From Methylobacterium frigidaeris (lineage in GTDB: Bacteria > Pseudomonadota > Alphaproteobacteria > Rhizobiales > Beijerinckiaceae), in assembly GCF_022179185.1 (NCBI RefSeq), contig NZ_BPQJ01000008.1:1-64000 (forward strand): a stretch of DNA of 64,000 bases. The letters are read 5' to 3'. Position 1 is the stretch's first letter. Each line of letters begins with the position of its first letter. The position numbers were made by a program, and so were the translations under genes. The notes beneath the pieces were generated by a model that saw only the letters and a list, made by a program, of their open reading frames with translations, searched no databases and had not been told where the DNA came from. This document shows positions 8,538-17,349 of the stretch, piece by piece.

Positions 8538-9458
8538 TCAGAGCGGGTAGGTCACGTCCGTCAGCGCCTCGGACAAGGCCCAGAGCCGCGCCGCCGCCTC
8601 GGGATCGGCGGCGTGGGGCTCGATCTTCGCCGGCCCTGGATGGCCGCGGACCTCCCATAATCCGTCCGGGCCGTAATACTGACCGCCCTCCGCCTCCGGC
8701 GCCGTGGCGGCGTAGAGCAGCGGCAGGGCGCCCCGAGCCGCCGACTGGCCGAGGAGCCCGAGCAGGCCGGCGCCGATGCGCTCGGCCAGCGGCCCGGCCC
8801 GGTCGCCCCGCCGGGCAATGGCAGTCGCCGCGACCCCGGGATGGGCCGCGACCGACCGGACGGGGGAGCCGGCTGCGCGCAGGCGACGGTCGAGTTCGAG
8901 GGCGAAGAGCAGCATTGCGAGCTTGGTCTGCCGGTAGGCGCTCTGCGGTCCGTAGGCCCGGCGCAGCTGCAGATCGTCGAAGGCGATTCGTCCGGAGCGG
9001 TGGGCGATGCTCGCCACCGCCACGACCCGGGTGCCGGCCTCCCGTCGCAGGCTCGGCCACAGCAGCCCGGTCAAGGCGAAATGACCGAGATAGTTGGTGG
9101 CGAGCTGGCGCTCGAAGCCGTCCTCGGTCTCCTCGCGCCGCGGCACCGCGGCGATGCCGGCGTTCAGGAGCAGGATGTCGATCGGCCGATCCTCCGCCCG
9201 CCAGGCCGACGCGAAGGCCCGCACCGAGGCGAGGCGCGCCGTGTCGAGGGCGCGGCTCTCGATCAGGGCCGCCGGATGCGCCCGGCGGATCGCCGCCGCT
9301 GCCGCCTCGGCCTTCCCCGTATCACGGGCGGCGATCACGATCTCGGCCCCCGCTCCGGCGAGGGCGAGGGCCGCCTCGTAGCCGAGGCCGCTCGTCGCGC
9401 CGGTGATGACCGCGCGGCGCCCGGTCTGGGGCGGGATCAGGGCTGTGGTCCAGGGCAT
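8538..9458 (-). CDS. Short-chain dehydrogenase (retinol dehydrogenase-like)
   Basis: The 306-residue Rossmann protein shows TGATSGLG (19-26) for NAD(P) binding, LLLNAGIA, and the catalytic YRQTK with an upstream Ser in VAVASIAH. The long C-terminal part with AAHPGVAATAIAR is typical of WW-domain oxidoreductase/retinol dehydrogenase-like SDRs. The substrate is unknown. It converges on the phospholipase-like gene, ending nine bases beyond that stop. Confidence 0.85.
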   Translation of the reverse strand: MPWTTALIPPQTGRRAVITGATSGLGYEAALALAGAGAEIVIAARDTGKAEAAAAAIRRAHPAALIESRALDTARLASVRAFASAWRAEDRPIDILLLNAGIAAVPRREETEDGFERQLATNYLGHFALTGLLWPSLRREAGTRVVAVASIAHRSGRIAFDDLQLRRAYGPQSAYRQTKLAMLLFALELDRRLRAAGSPVRSVAAHPGVAATAIARRGDRAGPLAERIGAGLLGLLGQSAARGALPLLYAATAPEAEGGQYYGPDGLWEVRGHPGPAKIEPHAADPEAAARLWALSEALTDVTYPL

Positions 9459-9611
9459 CCGCGCGCTCCTTCGCTTCGGGAGAGTCCCGACATGGGAACG
9501 CGCGCCCCGGCGGGAAGAGGGCAGGCGGGTGCGGGCGTGGATCGAAACCGGTCGCGCGCACGTTCCTTGCGTGCTGGCCTTGGCCTGCTTGCCTCGACTG
9601 GTTCGGCACGC

Positions 9612-9640
9612 TTAGATTGTATATCCGCTGCTGATATAAC
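9612..9640 (+). promoter_or_regulatory. Candidate promoter overlapping an inverted repeat
   Basis: TTAGAT and TATAAC are separated by 17 bases, resembling -35 and -10 elements. A perfect TATATC/GATATA repeat with a 7-base spacer (9620-9638) overlaps the -10. A repressor site is an inference. The downstream gene starts at 9661, which leaves a very short leader. Confidence 0.3.
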
Positions 9641-9660
9641 GGAGGACGTGAGAGACCCGC

Positions 9661-9894
9661 ATGATCGGCCGGCTGATCTCCACCTTGCGTCCGCACAAGC
9701 TGCCCGACGACCGCGACGCGGTGCCGGAGGAAACGGTCCTGGCCGCCCCGCCGGACGAGATCGCGCAGTTTCCGCCGATGGTGCCGCTCGCGCCCCCGCA
9801 GGCGGTCAACGACGACCCCGACGGCGCTTTGTGCGACGCAGTCGAGGCGGCCTTGCGGGCGGCCGGGTATCTGCCGGAGCCGCCGGTGGGGTGA
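9661..9894 (+). CDS. Small hypothetical protein
   Basis: The 77-residue frame encodes an acidic, proline-rich protein (PPDEIAQFPPMVPLAPP) ending in an amphipathic DGALCDAVEAALRAAGYLP. The tail resembles a short helical segment. I recognise no family. It stands alone between divergent and repeat sequence, with GGAGG 16 bases upstream, which is far for a ribosome-binding site. Confidence 0.45.
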   Translation: MIGRLISTLRPHKLPDDRDAVPEETVLAAPPDEIAQFPPMVPLAPPQAVNDDPDGALCDAVEAALRAAGYLPEPPVG

Positions 9895-9922
9895 GGGCTG
9901 AATCATTGACACGACGGAAATC

Positions 9923-9978
9923 CCCCCTCCTGGTCATTCCGGGTTCCGCTGCGCGGTCCCGGAATGACCAGGAGGGGG
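9923..9978. repeat. 21-bp palindromic repeat
   Basis: Two perfect 21-base arms (9923-9943 and 9958-9978) flank a 14-base loop (TTCCGCTGCGCGGT). The core GGTCATTCCGGG/CCCGGAATGACC resembles widely dispersed alphaproteobacterial intergenic palindromes (from memory). It may also terminate transcription from 9661. Confidence 0.75.
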
Positions 9979-10160
9979 ATGCAGTTCCGCCGCCCGGACA
10001 TCCGCAATGACACGATCTTCCTGCGCGCGCCGGAGATCCTGCTGTTCAGCACCCGCCAGCGGCCCTCCGAAAGCTGGACCCCAGGGCGAGTGGTGGGCGA
10101 TGATGGACTGAGTGTATCACCACGATCGAGTGGCCCGTGACCGATCGGGCGAGGCCGCGC

Positions 10161-10403
10161 TCACCCGTCGCCGTCGGCGAGCCCCGCCTCGATCGCGGCC
10201 GTGAGGTCGGAATCCGGCATCGCGCCCCACTCCTCGGCCAGGGACAGCCGCACCGACTGCGCGCCGCCCGACGGCGTGCAGACCACCGCCCGGCGCCCCT
10301 CGCCGGCGAGCTTGTCCTTCGCCGCCTCCGGTAGGTCGGCGAGCGCCTCGATGCAGGTCCAGGCGGTGCCGTCCCGGGTGGTCACGTCGCGCTGTTCGGT
10401 CAT
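10161..10403 (-). CDS. Small hypothetical protein coupled to the YjbR gene
   Basis: This 80-residue protein (MTEQRDVTTRDGTAW...) has a WTCIEALADLPEAAKDKL segment and an acidic C-terminus. No family is recognised. Its ATG overlaps the stop of the upstream YjbR-family gene as ATGA (10400-10403), which is the main support for translation. Confidence 0.65.
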   Translation of the reverse strand: MTEQRDVTTRDGTAWTCIEALADLPEAAKDKLAGEGRRAVVCTPSGGAQSVRLSLAEEWGAMPDSDLTAAIEAGLADGDG

Positions 10404-10765
10404 GGTATCGGGTTCGCTCCGGTCAGGGTGAGGGCAGCCTGCGCGAGGAGGCGCGCCAGGGTGCCGGGATCGGCGTAGGCGAGGTGAACGCGCACCAGAG
10501 GGCGCCCGCCCTCGGCTCGCGCCGCCGCGAAGGTCCGGGGCTCGGCCGCCACCAGCATGTCCCGCTCGTCCTCCTCGATCGGCACCACCAGCGACACCCC
10601 GTCCTCCGCCAGCCAGGCGAGCCGCCGCCGGCCGATCCGGAAGACCGGCCCGGTGGCACTCGCGTGCTCCGTGACGCCCGGCAGCGCGCCGGCCGCACGC
10701 CGGGCAACCTCGAACCAGACCGAGGGTTTCCGGGGTGCGATCTCGCGGCGGGGGCGTCTCCTCAT
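10400..10765 (-). CDS. MmcQ/YjbR family protein
   Basis: The 121-residue protein matches the YjbR-like fold, which resembles a DNA-binding domain. Characteristic segments are VRRAAGALPGVTEHASATGPVFRIGRRRLAWLAEDG and the C-terminal LVRVHLAYADPGTLARLLAQA. Its molecular role is unknown across the family. It is the first gene of a two-gene unit with the small protein at 10161. Confidence 0.75.
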   Translation of the reverse strand: MRRRPRREIAPRKPSVWFEVARRAAGALPGVTEHASATGPVFRIGRRRLAWLAEDGVSLVVPIEEDERDMLVAAEPRTFAAARAEGGRPLVRVHLAYADPGTLARLLAQAALTLTGANPIP

Positions 10766-10843
10766 CCCCCGTCAACGCCGGCCGGCGGGATCCGGGCCAG
10801 CCGGAGGATGTTGCCTCCCGGTCCGTATGGAGGCACGCACACG

Positions 10844-11896
10844 ATGTCGGAAACCCGAACCGCCCTGGTCGCCGGAGCCAACGGCATCATCGGCAAGGCG
10901 CTGATGGAGACGCTGGCCTCAGCGCCGGGCTGGCGCGCCCGCGCCCTGTCCCGTCGCCCGCACGGCTCGCCCGGGGCGGTGGCGGTCGACCTCACGGACG
11001 CGGCCGCGACCCGCGCCGCCCTTGCGGAAGCCCGCGACGTCACGCACCTGTTCTACGCCGCCCTCGCGCCGCACCCGAGCCTCGCCGAGGAAGCCAGGGT
11101 GAACGGCGCGATGCTGCGCCACCTCCTCGACGGGTTGGAGGCCGCCGGCGCGCCGCTCGAGCGGGTGGTGTTGTACCAGGGCGCGAAGGTCTACGGCGTC
11201 CATCTCGGGCCGGTGCCGTCGCCGTTCTACGAGGACGAGAACCCGCGCCACGTCGGGCCCAACTTCTATTTCACCCAGGAGGACGAGTTGCGCGCGCGCG
11301 CCGCCCGCGGCGGCCCCGATTTCGCGATCCTGCGGCCGGACGTGGTGGTGGGAGACGCCGCCGGCAACGCCATGAACATCGCCATGGTGATCGGCGCCTA
11401 CGCGGCCCTGTGCCGGGTGGAGGGCGCGGCCTTCCGCTTCCCCGGCCCGGCCCACGTCTATGACGGCGTCTTCGCCCAGGTGACCGAGGTCCAGGCGCTG
11501 GCGCGGGCGAGCCTGTGGGCCGCGACCGCCGAGGCGGCGCGGGGCGAGGCCTTCAACTACGTCCACGAGCCGTTCCGCTGGCGGCGCGTCTGGGACAAGC
11601 TCACTGCCGCCCTCGACTTAGCCCCCGGGCCGCCGGTGCCGCTCCGCCTCAGCTCGCACATGGCCGACAAGGCGCCGACCTGGGCGCGCCTCGTCGCCGA
11701 GCAGGGTCTGGTCGACACGCCCTACGAGCGCGCCGTCGGCTGGTCGTTCGGCGACTTCGTGTTCCACAGCGACTTCGACCTCGTCTCCGACATGGGCAAG
11801 ATCCGCCGCGCCGGCTTCACCGAGAGCGTCGACAGCGTCGCGGCGCTGATCGAGGCGATCCGCCGTCTGCAGGAGGCGAAGGTGCTGCCGCGGTAG
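10844..11896 (+). CDS. PRISE-type SDR (progesterone 5-beta-reductase/iridoid synthase-like)
   Basis: The 350-residue extended SDR begins with the NADP motif GANGIIGKALM. It has the PRISE signatures GAKVYGVHLG, NFYFTQEDELR and ILRPDVVVGDAAGN. Such enzymes reduce activated C=C bonds of enones and small unsaturated carbonyls. The native substrate in bacteria is usually unknown. ATG 10844 follows GGAGG. The gene converges on the IclR regulator with eight bases between stops. Confidence 0.85.
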   Translation: MSETRTALVAGANGIIGKALMETLASAPGWRARALSRRPHGSPGAVAVDLTDAAATRAALAEARDVTHLFYAALAPHPSLAEEARVNGAMLRHLLDGLEAAGAPLERVVLYQGAKVYGVHLGPVPSPFYEDENPRHVGPNFYFTQEDELRARAARGGPDFAILRPDVVVGDAAGNAMNIAMVIGAYAALCRVEGAAFRFPGPAHVYDGVFAQVTEVQALARASLWAATAEAARGEAFNYVHEPFRWRRVWDKLTAALDLAPGPPVPLRLSSHMADKAPTWARLVAEQGLVDTPYERAVGWSFGDFVFHSDFDLVSDMGKIRRAGFTESVDSVAALIEAIRRLQEAKVLPR

Positions 11897-11904
11897 AGAC
11901 ACCC

Positions 11905-12768
11905 TCACCGCCCCCCGCCCCGGCGCGCCGGCCCCAACACCTCCGCGACCCCGAACATCGCCGGCTGCGCCGCCGCGACGAGCCCGCGCAGGGCGAGGCC
12001 CAGCGCCTCAAGCCGCTCCTGCGTCAACTGTCCCTGGAACAGGTGGGCGGCCACCACGAGGCGCGGGCGCTGGTGACGGTCGCACAGGGCGGCGGCGACC
12101 GAGGTCACGCCGCGGACGAGGTGGCCGCGATCGACGGCGTAGCCCCGGGCGGCGGCGGCCTCGACCTCCTCCAGGAAGGTCTCGAACGGCACCGGCACGT
12201 GCCAGCGGATCGCCCCGAAGCGGGTTCGCAGCGTGGCACGGGGCAGCACGCCGGCGCTCTGGCCGGCCGCCGCCACGGTTCGGCCGATCGCGCCGGCATA
12301 GGCCGGGAGGCGGGTGGCGAGGCGGAACTCGATGTGGATGCCGCTCGCCGGGACGATCCGCCCGAGGAGCAGCGCCTTGTCGTCGGGCGCCACCTGCCAG
12401 ACGGTCGTCGTCGCCTCGAACTCCGTCGCGACCTGCTGCAGGCCCGGCTGCAGCAATTCCACGTCCGAGCGGTTGAGGAGCGGGCGCGCCACCTCGAGCA
12501 GGCCGAGGCCGAGCCGGTAGGTCTTGGTGTCCGGCACCAGCGCGACGAAGCCCTCGTGCACCAGGGTGCGCAGGATGTTGAGCGTCGTCGAGGGGCTGAC
12601 CCCCGCCGCGCGGGCGATCGCCGTGACCCCCAGCGCCTCCCGCGACCCCGCGATCGCCCGCAGAATCGCCGCGGCCTGCGTCACCGCTCCCACCTCGCGG
12701 CCGACCTCCATCACCGTCACCCGGTCACCGGTCGCCTCGCTCCGCTCCTCCGAGCTGACCCCTTGCAC
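11905..12768 (-). CDS. IclR-family transcriptional regulator
   Basis: The 287-residue protein has an N-terminal winged helix (about 29-88; AIARAAGVSPSTTLNILRTLVHEGFV) and a C-terminal effector domain (about 100-270). An internal ATG at 12711 is an alternative start. IclR proteins bind small organic acids or aromatics. It is divergent from the solute-binding protein/CoA ligase operon, which it probably controls through the shared 119-base region. Confidence 0.88.
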   Translation of the reverse strand: MQGVSSEERSEATGDRVTVMEVGREVGAVTQAAAILRAIAGSREALGVTAIARAAGVSPSTTLNILRTLVHEGFVALVPDTKTYRLGLGLLEVARPLLNRSDVELLQPGLQQVATEFEATTTVWQVAPDDKALLLGRIVPASGIHIEFRLATRLPAYAGAIGRTVAAAGQSAGVLPRATLRTRFGAIRWHVPVPFETFLEEVEAAAARGYAVDRGHLVRGVTSVAAALCDRHQRPRLVVAAHLFQGQLTQERLEALGLALRGLVAAAQPAMFGVAEVLGPARRGGGR

Positions 12769-12788
12769 CCCGGCCCCCTTGCCGCCTT

Positions 12789-12837
12789 CATCGTTTACGG
12801 TACAGAATAGCGTTCAGCGGACGGAATGAAAACGATG
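12789..12837. promoter_or_regulatory. Spaced inverted repeat between iclR-type gene and its target operon
   Basis: Perfect 8-base arms CATCGTTT (12789-12796) and AAACGATG (12830-12837) are separated by 33 bases. They lie between the divergent regulator and operon, where an IclR operator or loop-forming pair of half-sites is expected. The assignment is inferred from position. Confidence 0.35.
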
Positions 12838-12887
12838 ATCCGCGCGCGGCCCGGGACAAGGGGCGCAGACATCATGGGAGGACCAGG

Positions 12888-14165
12888 ATGGCACGGACCC
12901 GACGGGCCCGGACAGCGCCCTGCGCCGGTGCAAGCCTGCGGGCGCGCGGCGCCTGGGCAATGCTGCGGGCGGTCTGCGCCGCGGCCGCGCTCTCTGCGCC
13001 CTTCGTGGTCCCCTCCGCGGCACGCGCCGACGGCGACGTGCTCCGGATCGGGATCATCACCGACATGAGTGGCCAGTACAGCCAGGGCAACGGCGAGGGT
13101 TCGGTCGCCGCCGCCCGGCTCGCAGTGGAGGATTTCGGCCCCACGGTGCTGGGCCGGCGCATCGAGATCATCTCGGCCGACCACCAGAACAAACCCGACA
13201 TCGCCTCGGCGATCGTCCGCAACTGGATCGACACGAAAGGGGTCGACGTGATCGCCGAGGGCGTGAACTCGGCGGTCGCACTCGCGGTCCAGGCCGTGAC
13301 GCACGAGCGCAACAGGATCTTCCTGATCTCCGGCTCCGGCTCGTCCGACCTCACCGGCAAGCATTGCTCGCCGACGAGCGTGCACTGGACCTACGACACC
13401 TACGCTTCGTCGAACACCACCGCCAAGGCGGTGGTGGCCCGCGGACGCATGACCTGGTTCTTCCTCACCGCCGACTACGCGTTCGGCCACGCCCTCGAAC
13501 GCGACGCCGCGAAGACCGTCGAGGCGTCAGGCGGCACCGTCCTCGGCAAGGTCCGGCACCCGTTCAACAACCCCGATTTCTCGTCCTTCCTGCTCCAGGC
13601 GCAGTCCTCGCCGGCCGCGGTGATCGCGCTCGCCAATTCCGGCAGCGACTTCGCCAACGCCGTCAAGCAGGCGAACGAATTCGGCCTGATGCAGTCCGAC
13701 AAGACCATGGTGGCGCTCCAGGTCACGCTGACCGATGCGGCATCCCTCGGGCTCGACGTGCTCCAGGGCACGCTGTTTACCGAGAGCTTCTACTGGGACC
13801 GCACGCCGGAGACCCGGGCCTATGCCGAGCGGTTCTTCGCCCGCCGCAAGGCGATGCCGACCGCCTACCAGGCCGGCGTGACCTCGGCGATCACCCATTA
13901 CCTGAAGGCGGTGCGGGCCGCCGGCACCACCGACTCCGCCGCCGTGATGGCGACGATGCGCGCGACGCCGGTCGACGACTTCTTCGCGCAAGGCGGCAAG
14001 GTCCGGGTCGACGGCCGCATGGTCCATGACATGTACCTGATGCGCTTCAAGAAACCGTCCCAGTCGAGGAGCCGGTGGGACCTCTACGAGCTCGTCGCCA
14101 CGGTCCCGGGCGACGAGGCGTTCCGGCCGCTCGGCGAAGGCGGATGCCCGTATGTCCAGAACTGA
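12888..14165 (+). CDS. ABC transporter solute-binding protein, branched-chain amino acid type
   Basis: The 425-residue protein has a twin-arginine-rich N-terminus, a hydrophobic signal ending at SAARA, and a Leu/Ile/Val-binding periplasmic fold (LRIGIITDMSGQYSQGNGEGSVAAARLAVEDF). Such proteins in catabolic loci often bind aromatic or carboxylic acids. No permease or ATPase gene is adjacent, so it must share a transporter encoded elsewhere. Its end overlaps the next start by 14 bases, indicating an operon. Confidence 0.88.
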   Translation: MARTRRARTAPCAGASLRARGAWAMLRAVCAAAALSAPFVVPSAARADGDVLRIGIITDMSGQYSQGNGEGSVAAARLAVEDFGPTVLGRRIEIISADHQNKPDIASAIVRNWIDTKGVDVIAEGVNSAVALAVQAVTHERNRIFLISGSGSSDLTGKHCSPTSVHWTYDTYASSNTTAKAVVARGRMTWFFLTADYAFGHALERDAAKTVEASGGTVLGKVRHPFNNPDFSSFLLQAQSSPAAVIALANSGSDFANAVKQANEFGLMQSDKTMVALQVTLTDAASLGLDVLQGTLFTESFYWDRTPETRAYAERFFARRKAMPTAYQAGVTSAITHYLKAVRAAGTTDSAAVMATMRATPVDDFFAQGGKVRVDGRMVHDMYLMRFKKPSQSRSRWDLYELVATVPGDEAFRPLGEGGCPYVQN

Positions 14166-16254
14166 CGCCGCCGATCTTGCCGCCCTGGTCCGGCCCGGCG
14201 CGGTCGCGATCATCGGCGCCTCCGCCGACCCGACCCGCATCGGCGGCCGGCCGATCGCCTACATGCTGCGCGCCGGCTTTACGGGCGCGATCCTGCCGGT
14301 GAACCCGAACCGGGCCGAGGTGCAGGGCCTCGCCTGCTACCCTTCCGTCGCGGCCCTGCCGCAGGCGCCCGACGTCGCGGTGATCGCGGTACCGGGCGCG
14401 GCGGCGCTCCAGGCGGTCGAGGAGCTGAGCGCGCGCGGGACCCGCTTCGCCGTGATGTTCACGGCGGGCTACGCCGAGATCGGCGAGGCGGGGGCGCGAG
14501 ACCAGGCCGCCCTCGTCGCGGCGGCGCGGCGGCACGGGATGCGGCTCCTCGGGCCGAACTGCCTCGGCCTGTTCAACGCGGCCGCCGGCTTCTACCCGAT
14601 CTTCTCCGCCTCCCTTGAGGGCGGCCTGCCGCTGCCGGGGCGCATCGGCATCGCCAGCCAGTCGGGCGCCTACGGCACCCACCTCTTCGCCGCCTGCCGC
14701 GCCCGGGGCATCGGTACCGGGATGCTGGTCACCACCGGCAACGAGGCCGACCTGTCGGTCGCCGACGTGATCGCCTGGATGGCGCAGGACGACGACCTCG
14801 ACGTCGTCATGGCCTACGCCGAGGGCGTCTCGGCCGGGCCGGCCTTCGCCGACGCCTTGGCATCGGCCCGGCGGGCGAGGAAGCCCGTGATCCTGATGAA
14901 GGTCGGCCGCAGCGCGGTCGGCCGCGCGGCGGCGCAGTCGCACACCGCCTCGATCGCGGGCAACGACGCGGTCTTCTCCGCGGTGCTGGCCGAGCACGGA
15001 GCGATCCGGGCCCGCTCGACCGAGGAACTGATCGACATCGCCTACGCGGCGACGCGGCGGATCTACCCGGTGCCGAACAGCTTAGGGGTCATCACCATCT
15101 CGGGCGGCGCCGGCGTCCTGATCTCGGACGCCGCCGAGGCGGTCGGCCTGCCGATGCCCCCGATGCCGGAGGAGGCGCAGGACCGCCTGCGGGCGATCCT
15201 GCCCATCGCCGCCCCGCGCAATCCGGTGGACTGCACTGCGCAGGCCTTCAACGACCTGTCGCTGATCGGCCGCTTCACCGAATCGATGATCGCCGACGGC
15301 GGCTATTCCTCGATCCTGGCCTTCTTCACCCAGATCGGCGGCGCCCCCAGCATGGCCCCGGCGATCCGCGCCCAGCTCAACGCCGTCAAGGCGCGCCACC
15401 CGGACCGGCTCTACGCTCTCTCGGTCCTCGCCTCGGAGGAGCGCAACCGGGAATACGAGGCCGACGGCTACCTGCTCTACGAGGACCCGGCCCGGGCGGT
15501 GGTCGCTCTCGACGCGATGGGCCGCCTCGGCGCCAGCTTCTCGGCGTCGGAGCCGGCAGCAGTGCCGGCGGGCGAGCCCGTCCGGCTCCCCGAGACGAAC
15601 CCGAGCGAGGCCGAGGCGAAGCGCCTGCTCGCCGCATCCGGGATCGCGACGGTACCGGAGGCCGCCTGCGCGGATGCCGATGCCGCGGTCGCGGCGGCCG
15701 AATCCTTCGGCTTCCCCGTCGTGATGAAGGTCCTGTCGCCGGACATCCTGCACAAGACCGAGATCGGCGGTGTGCTGCTCGACCTGTCCGACGCCGACGC
15801 GGTCCGGCGCGGCCACGCCACGCTCCTGGAGCGCGCCGCCCGCCACGCGCCTGCGGCCCGGATCGAGGGCGTGCTGGTGGCACGCCAGGTCAGGGGGGCG
15901 GTCGAGTGCATCATGGGCATCCAGCGCGACCCGGTCTTCGGCCCGGTGGCGATGGTCGGCCTCGGCGGGGTCTTCGTCGAGGTGATGCGCGACGTGGTCT
16001 TCCGGCGCTGCCCGTTCGGCGAGGACGTCGCCGAGGCGATGATCCGCTCGATCAAGGCCGCCCCCCTGCTCACCGGCGCCCGTGGCCGGCCGCCCTGCGA
16101 TGTCGCGGCGCTCGCCCGGATGCTGTCGCGCCTCTCGGTCTTCGCCGTGGCGGCGGGGCCGCGGCTCGCCTCCATCGATCTCAACCCGGTCTTCGCCCTG
16201 CCGGAGGGGGCCTTCGCGGCGGACGCGGTGATCGAGGTGGGGGAGGCGGGGTGA
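14152..16254 (+). CDS. ADP-forming acyl-CoA synthetase (acetate-CoA ligase family)
   Basis: The 700-residue protein fuses a CoA-binding domain (about 8-105), succinyl-CoA-ligase-like domains (about 150-460) and an ATP-grasp domain (about 480-700). The phosphohistidine region reads AQSHTASIAGND, and HKTEIGGVLLDL marks the ATP-grasp part. It would activate a carboxylic acid to its CoA thioester with release of ADP. The operon context suggests the acid delivered by the adjacent binding protein. The substrate is unknown. Confidence 0.88.
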   Translation: MSRTDAADLAALVRPGAVAIIGASADPTRIGGRPIAYMLRAGFTGAILPVNPNRAEVQGLACYPSVAALPQAPDVAVIAVPGAAALQAVEELSARGTRFAVMFTAGYAEIGEAGARDQAALVAAARRHGMRLLGPNCLGLFNAAAGFYPIFSASLEGGLPLPGRIGIASQSGAYGTHLFAACRARGIGTGMLVTTGNEADLSVADVIAWMAQDDDLDVVMAYAEGVSAGPAFADALASARRARKPVILMKVGRSAVGRAAAQSHTASIAGNDAVFSAVLAEHGAIRARSTEELIDIAYAATRRIYPVPNSLGVITISGGAGVLISDAAEAVGLPMPPMPEEAQDRLRAILPIAAPRNPVDCTAQAFNDLSLIGRFTESMIADGGYSSILAFFTQIGGAPSMAPAIRAQLNAVKARHPDRLYALSVLASEERNREYEADGYLLYEDPARAVVALDAMGRLGASFSASEPAAVPAGEPVRLPETNPSEAEAKRLLAASGIATVPEAACADADAAVAAAESFGFPVVMKVLSPDILHKTEIGGVLLDLSDADAVRRGHATLLERAARHAPAARIEGVLVARQVRGAVECIMGIQRDPVFGPVAMVGLGGVFVEVMRDVVFRRCPFGEDVAEAMIRSIKAAPLLTGARGRPPCDVAALARMLSRLSVFAVAAGPRLASIDLNPVFALPEGAFAADAVIEVGEAG

Positions 16255-16432
16255 TTGGGGGCTCGGCCGGGCAGGTTCGGGATGAAGCGTCGGAACGCTT
16301 CCCCCCTCCGCGGGGACGATCGGCGAGCGAGGCGGCCCGCGCTCGGGGGCAAGTCCCCGACGATGACCGCGAGGGCCACCGGGCCTTCCAGAAGCGCCCG
16401 CCGCGCTGGAGCAGGCAATAAAGGAGAGCTCC

Positions 16433-17347
16433 ATGGGCATGCTGGACGGCAAGGTCGCGCTCGTCACCGGAGCCGGGGGCGGCATCGGGCGGGAGATCGC
16501 GCTCGCCATGGCGCTCGCCGGCGCCAAGGTGGTGGTCAACGACGTCGGCGCCAGCCTCAGCGGCCTCGGTGAGACCTCGGCGACGCCGGGCGAGCAGACC
16601 CGCGCGATCATCGAGCAGCGGGGCGGTGAGGCGGTGGTCAGCACCGACACGGTCGCCGAGTGGGAGGCCGCGCAGCGCATCGTCGCCACGGCCCTCGACG
16701 CGTTCGGCCGCCTCGACATCGTGGTCAACAATGCCGGCATCCTGCGCGACCAGATCTTCCACAAGATGACCCCCGAGGAGTGGCTGTCGGTCATCAACGT
16801 CCACCTCAACGGCAGCTTCTTCGTCTCCCGCGCCGCCGCCGAGACCTTCCGGCGCCAGAATGCAGGCGCTTACGTCCACATGACCTCGACCTCGGGACTG
16901 ATCGGCAATCTCGGCCAAGCGAACTACTCGGCGGCCAAGCTCGGCATCGCCGCCCTGTCGAAGTCGATCGCCCTCGACATGGGCCGCTTCGGCGTGCGCT
17001 CGAACTGCATCGCGCCCTTCGCCTGGAGCCGGATGACGAGCTCGATCCCGGCCGAGACCCCGGAGCAGAAGGCCCGCGTCGCCAAGCTTCAGGCGATGGG
17101 GCCGGAGAAGAACGCGCCGCTCGCGGTCTTCCTCGCCTCCGACGCCGCCGCCCAAGTCACCGGCCAGATCTTCGCCGCCCGCCACAACGAGCTGTTCGTG
17201 TTCAACCATCCCCGCCCGGTGCGCGGCGTGCACCGGGGCGAGGGCTGGACGCCGGAGACCATCGCCGAGCACGGGATGCCGGCGCTCTCCGGCCACCTCG
17301 CCCCCCTCGACCGCAGCCCCGACGTGTTCTCCTGGGACCCGGTGTGA
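16433..17347 (+). CDS. SDR-family hydroxyacyl-CoA dehydrogenase-like protein
   Basis: The 304-residue protein resembles the dehydrogenase domain of peroxisomal multifunctional enzyme 2. It has VTGAGGGIGREIA, VNDVGASLSG, VNNAGILRDQIFHKM and the catalytic YSAAK. An extended C-terminus follows (HPRPVRGVHRGEGWTPE). It probably oxidises a 3-hydroxyacyl-CoA. GGAGAG precedes the ATG. Its stop TGA lies inside GTGA, just before the thiolase start. Confidence 0.87.
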   Translation: MGMLDGKVALVTGAGGGIGREIALAMALAGAKVVVNDVGASLSGLGETSATPGEQTRAIIEQRGGEAVVSTDTVAEWEAAQRIVATALDAFGRLDIVVNNAGILRDQIFHKMTPEEWLSVINVHLNGSFFVSRAAAETFRRQNAGAYVHMTSTSGLIGNLGQANYSAAKLGIAALSKSIALDMGRFGVRSNCIAPFAWSRMTSSIPAETPEQKARVAKLQAMGPEKNAPLAVFLASDAAAQVTGQIFAARHNELFVFNHPRPVRGVHRGEGWTPETIAEHGMPALSGHLAPLDRSPDVFSWDPV

Positions 17348-17349
17348 CC

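Noticed and set aside
9979..10140. 53-codon frame beginning in the palindrome at 9923-9978
   Set aside because: The start is part of a repeat, there is no ribosome-binding site, and the product (FLRAPEILLFSTRQRPSESW) is not recognised. It could be a relic but support is too thin.
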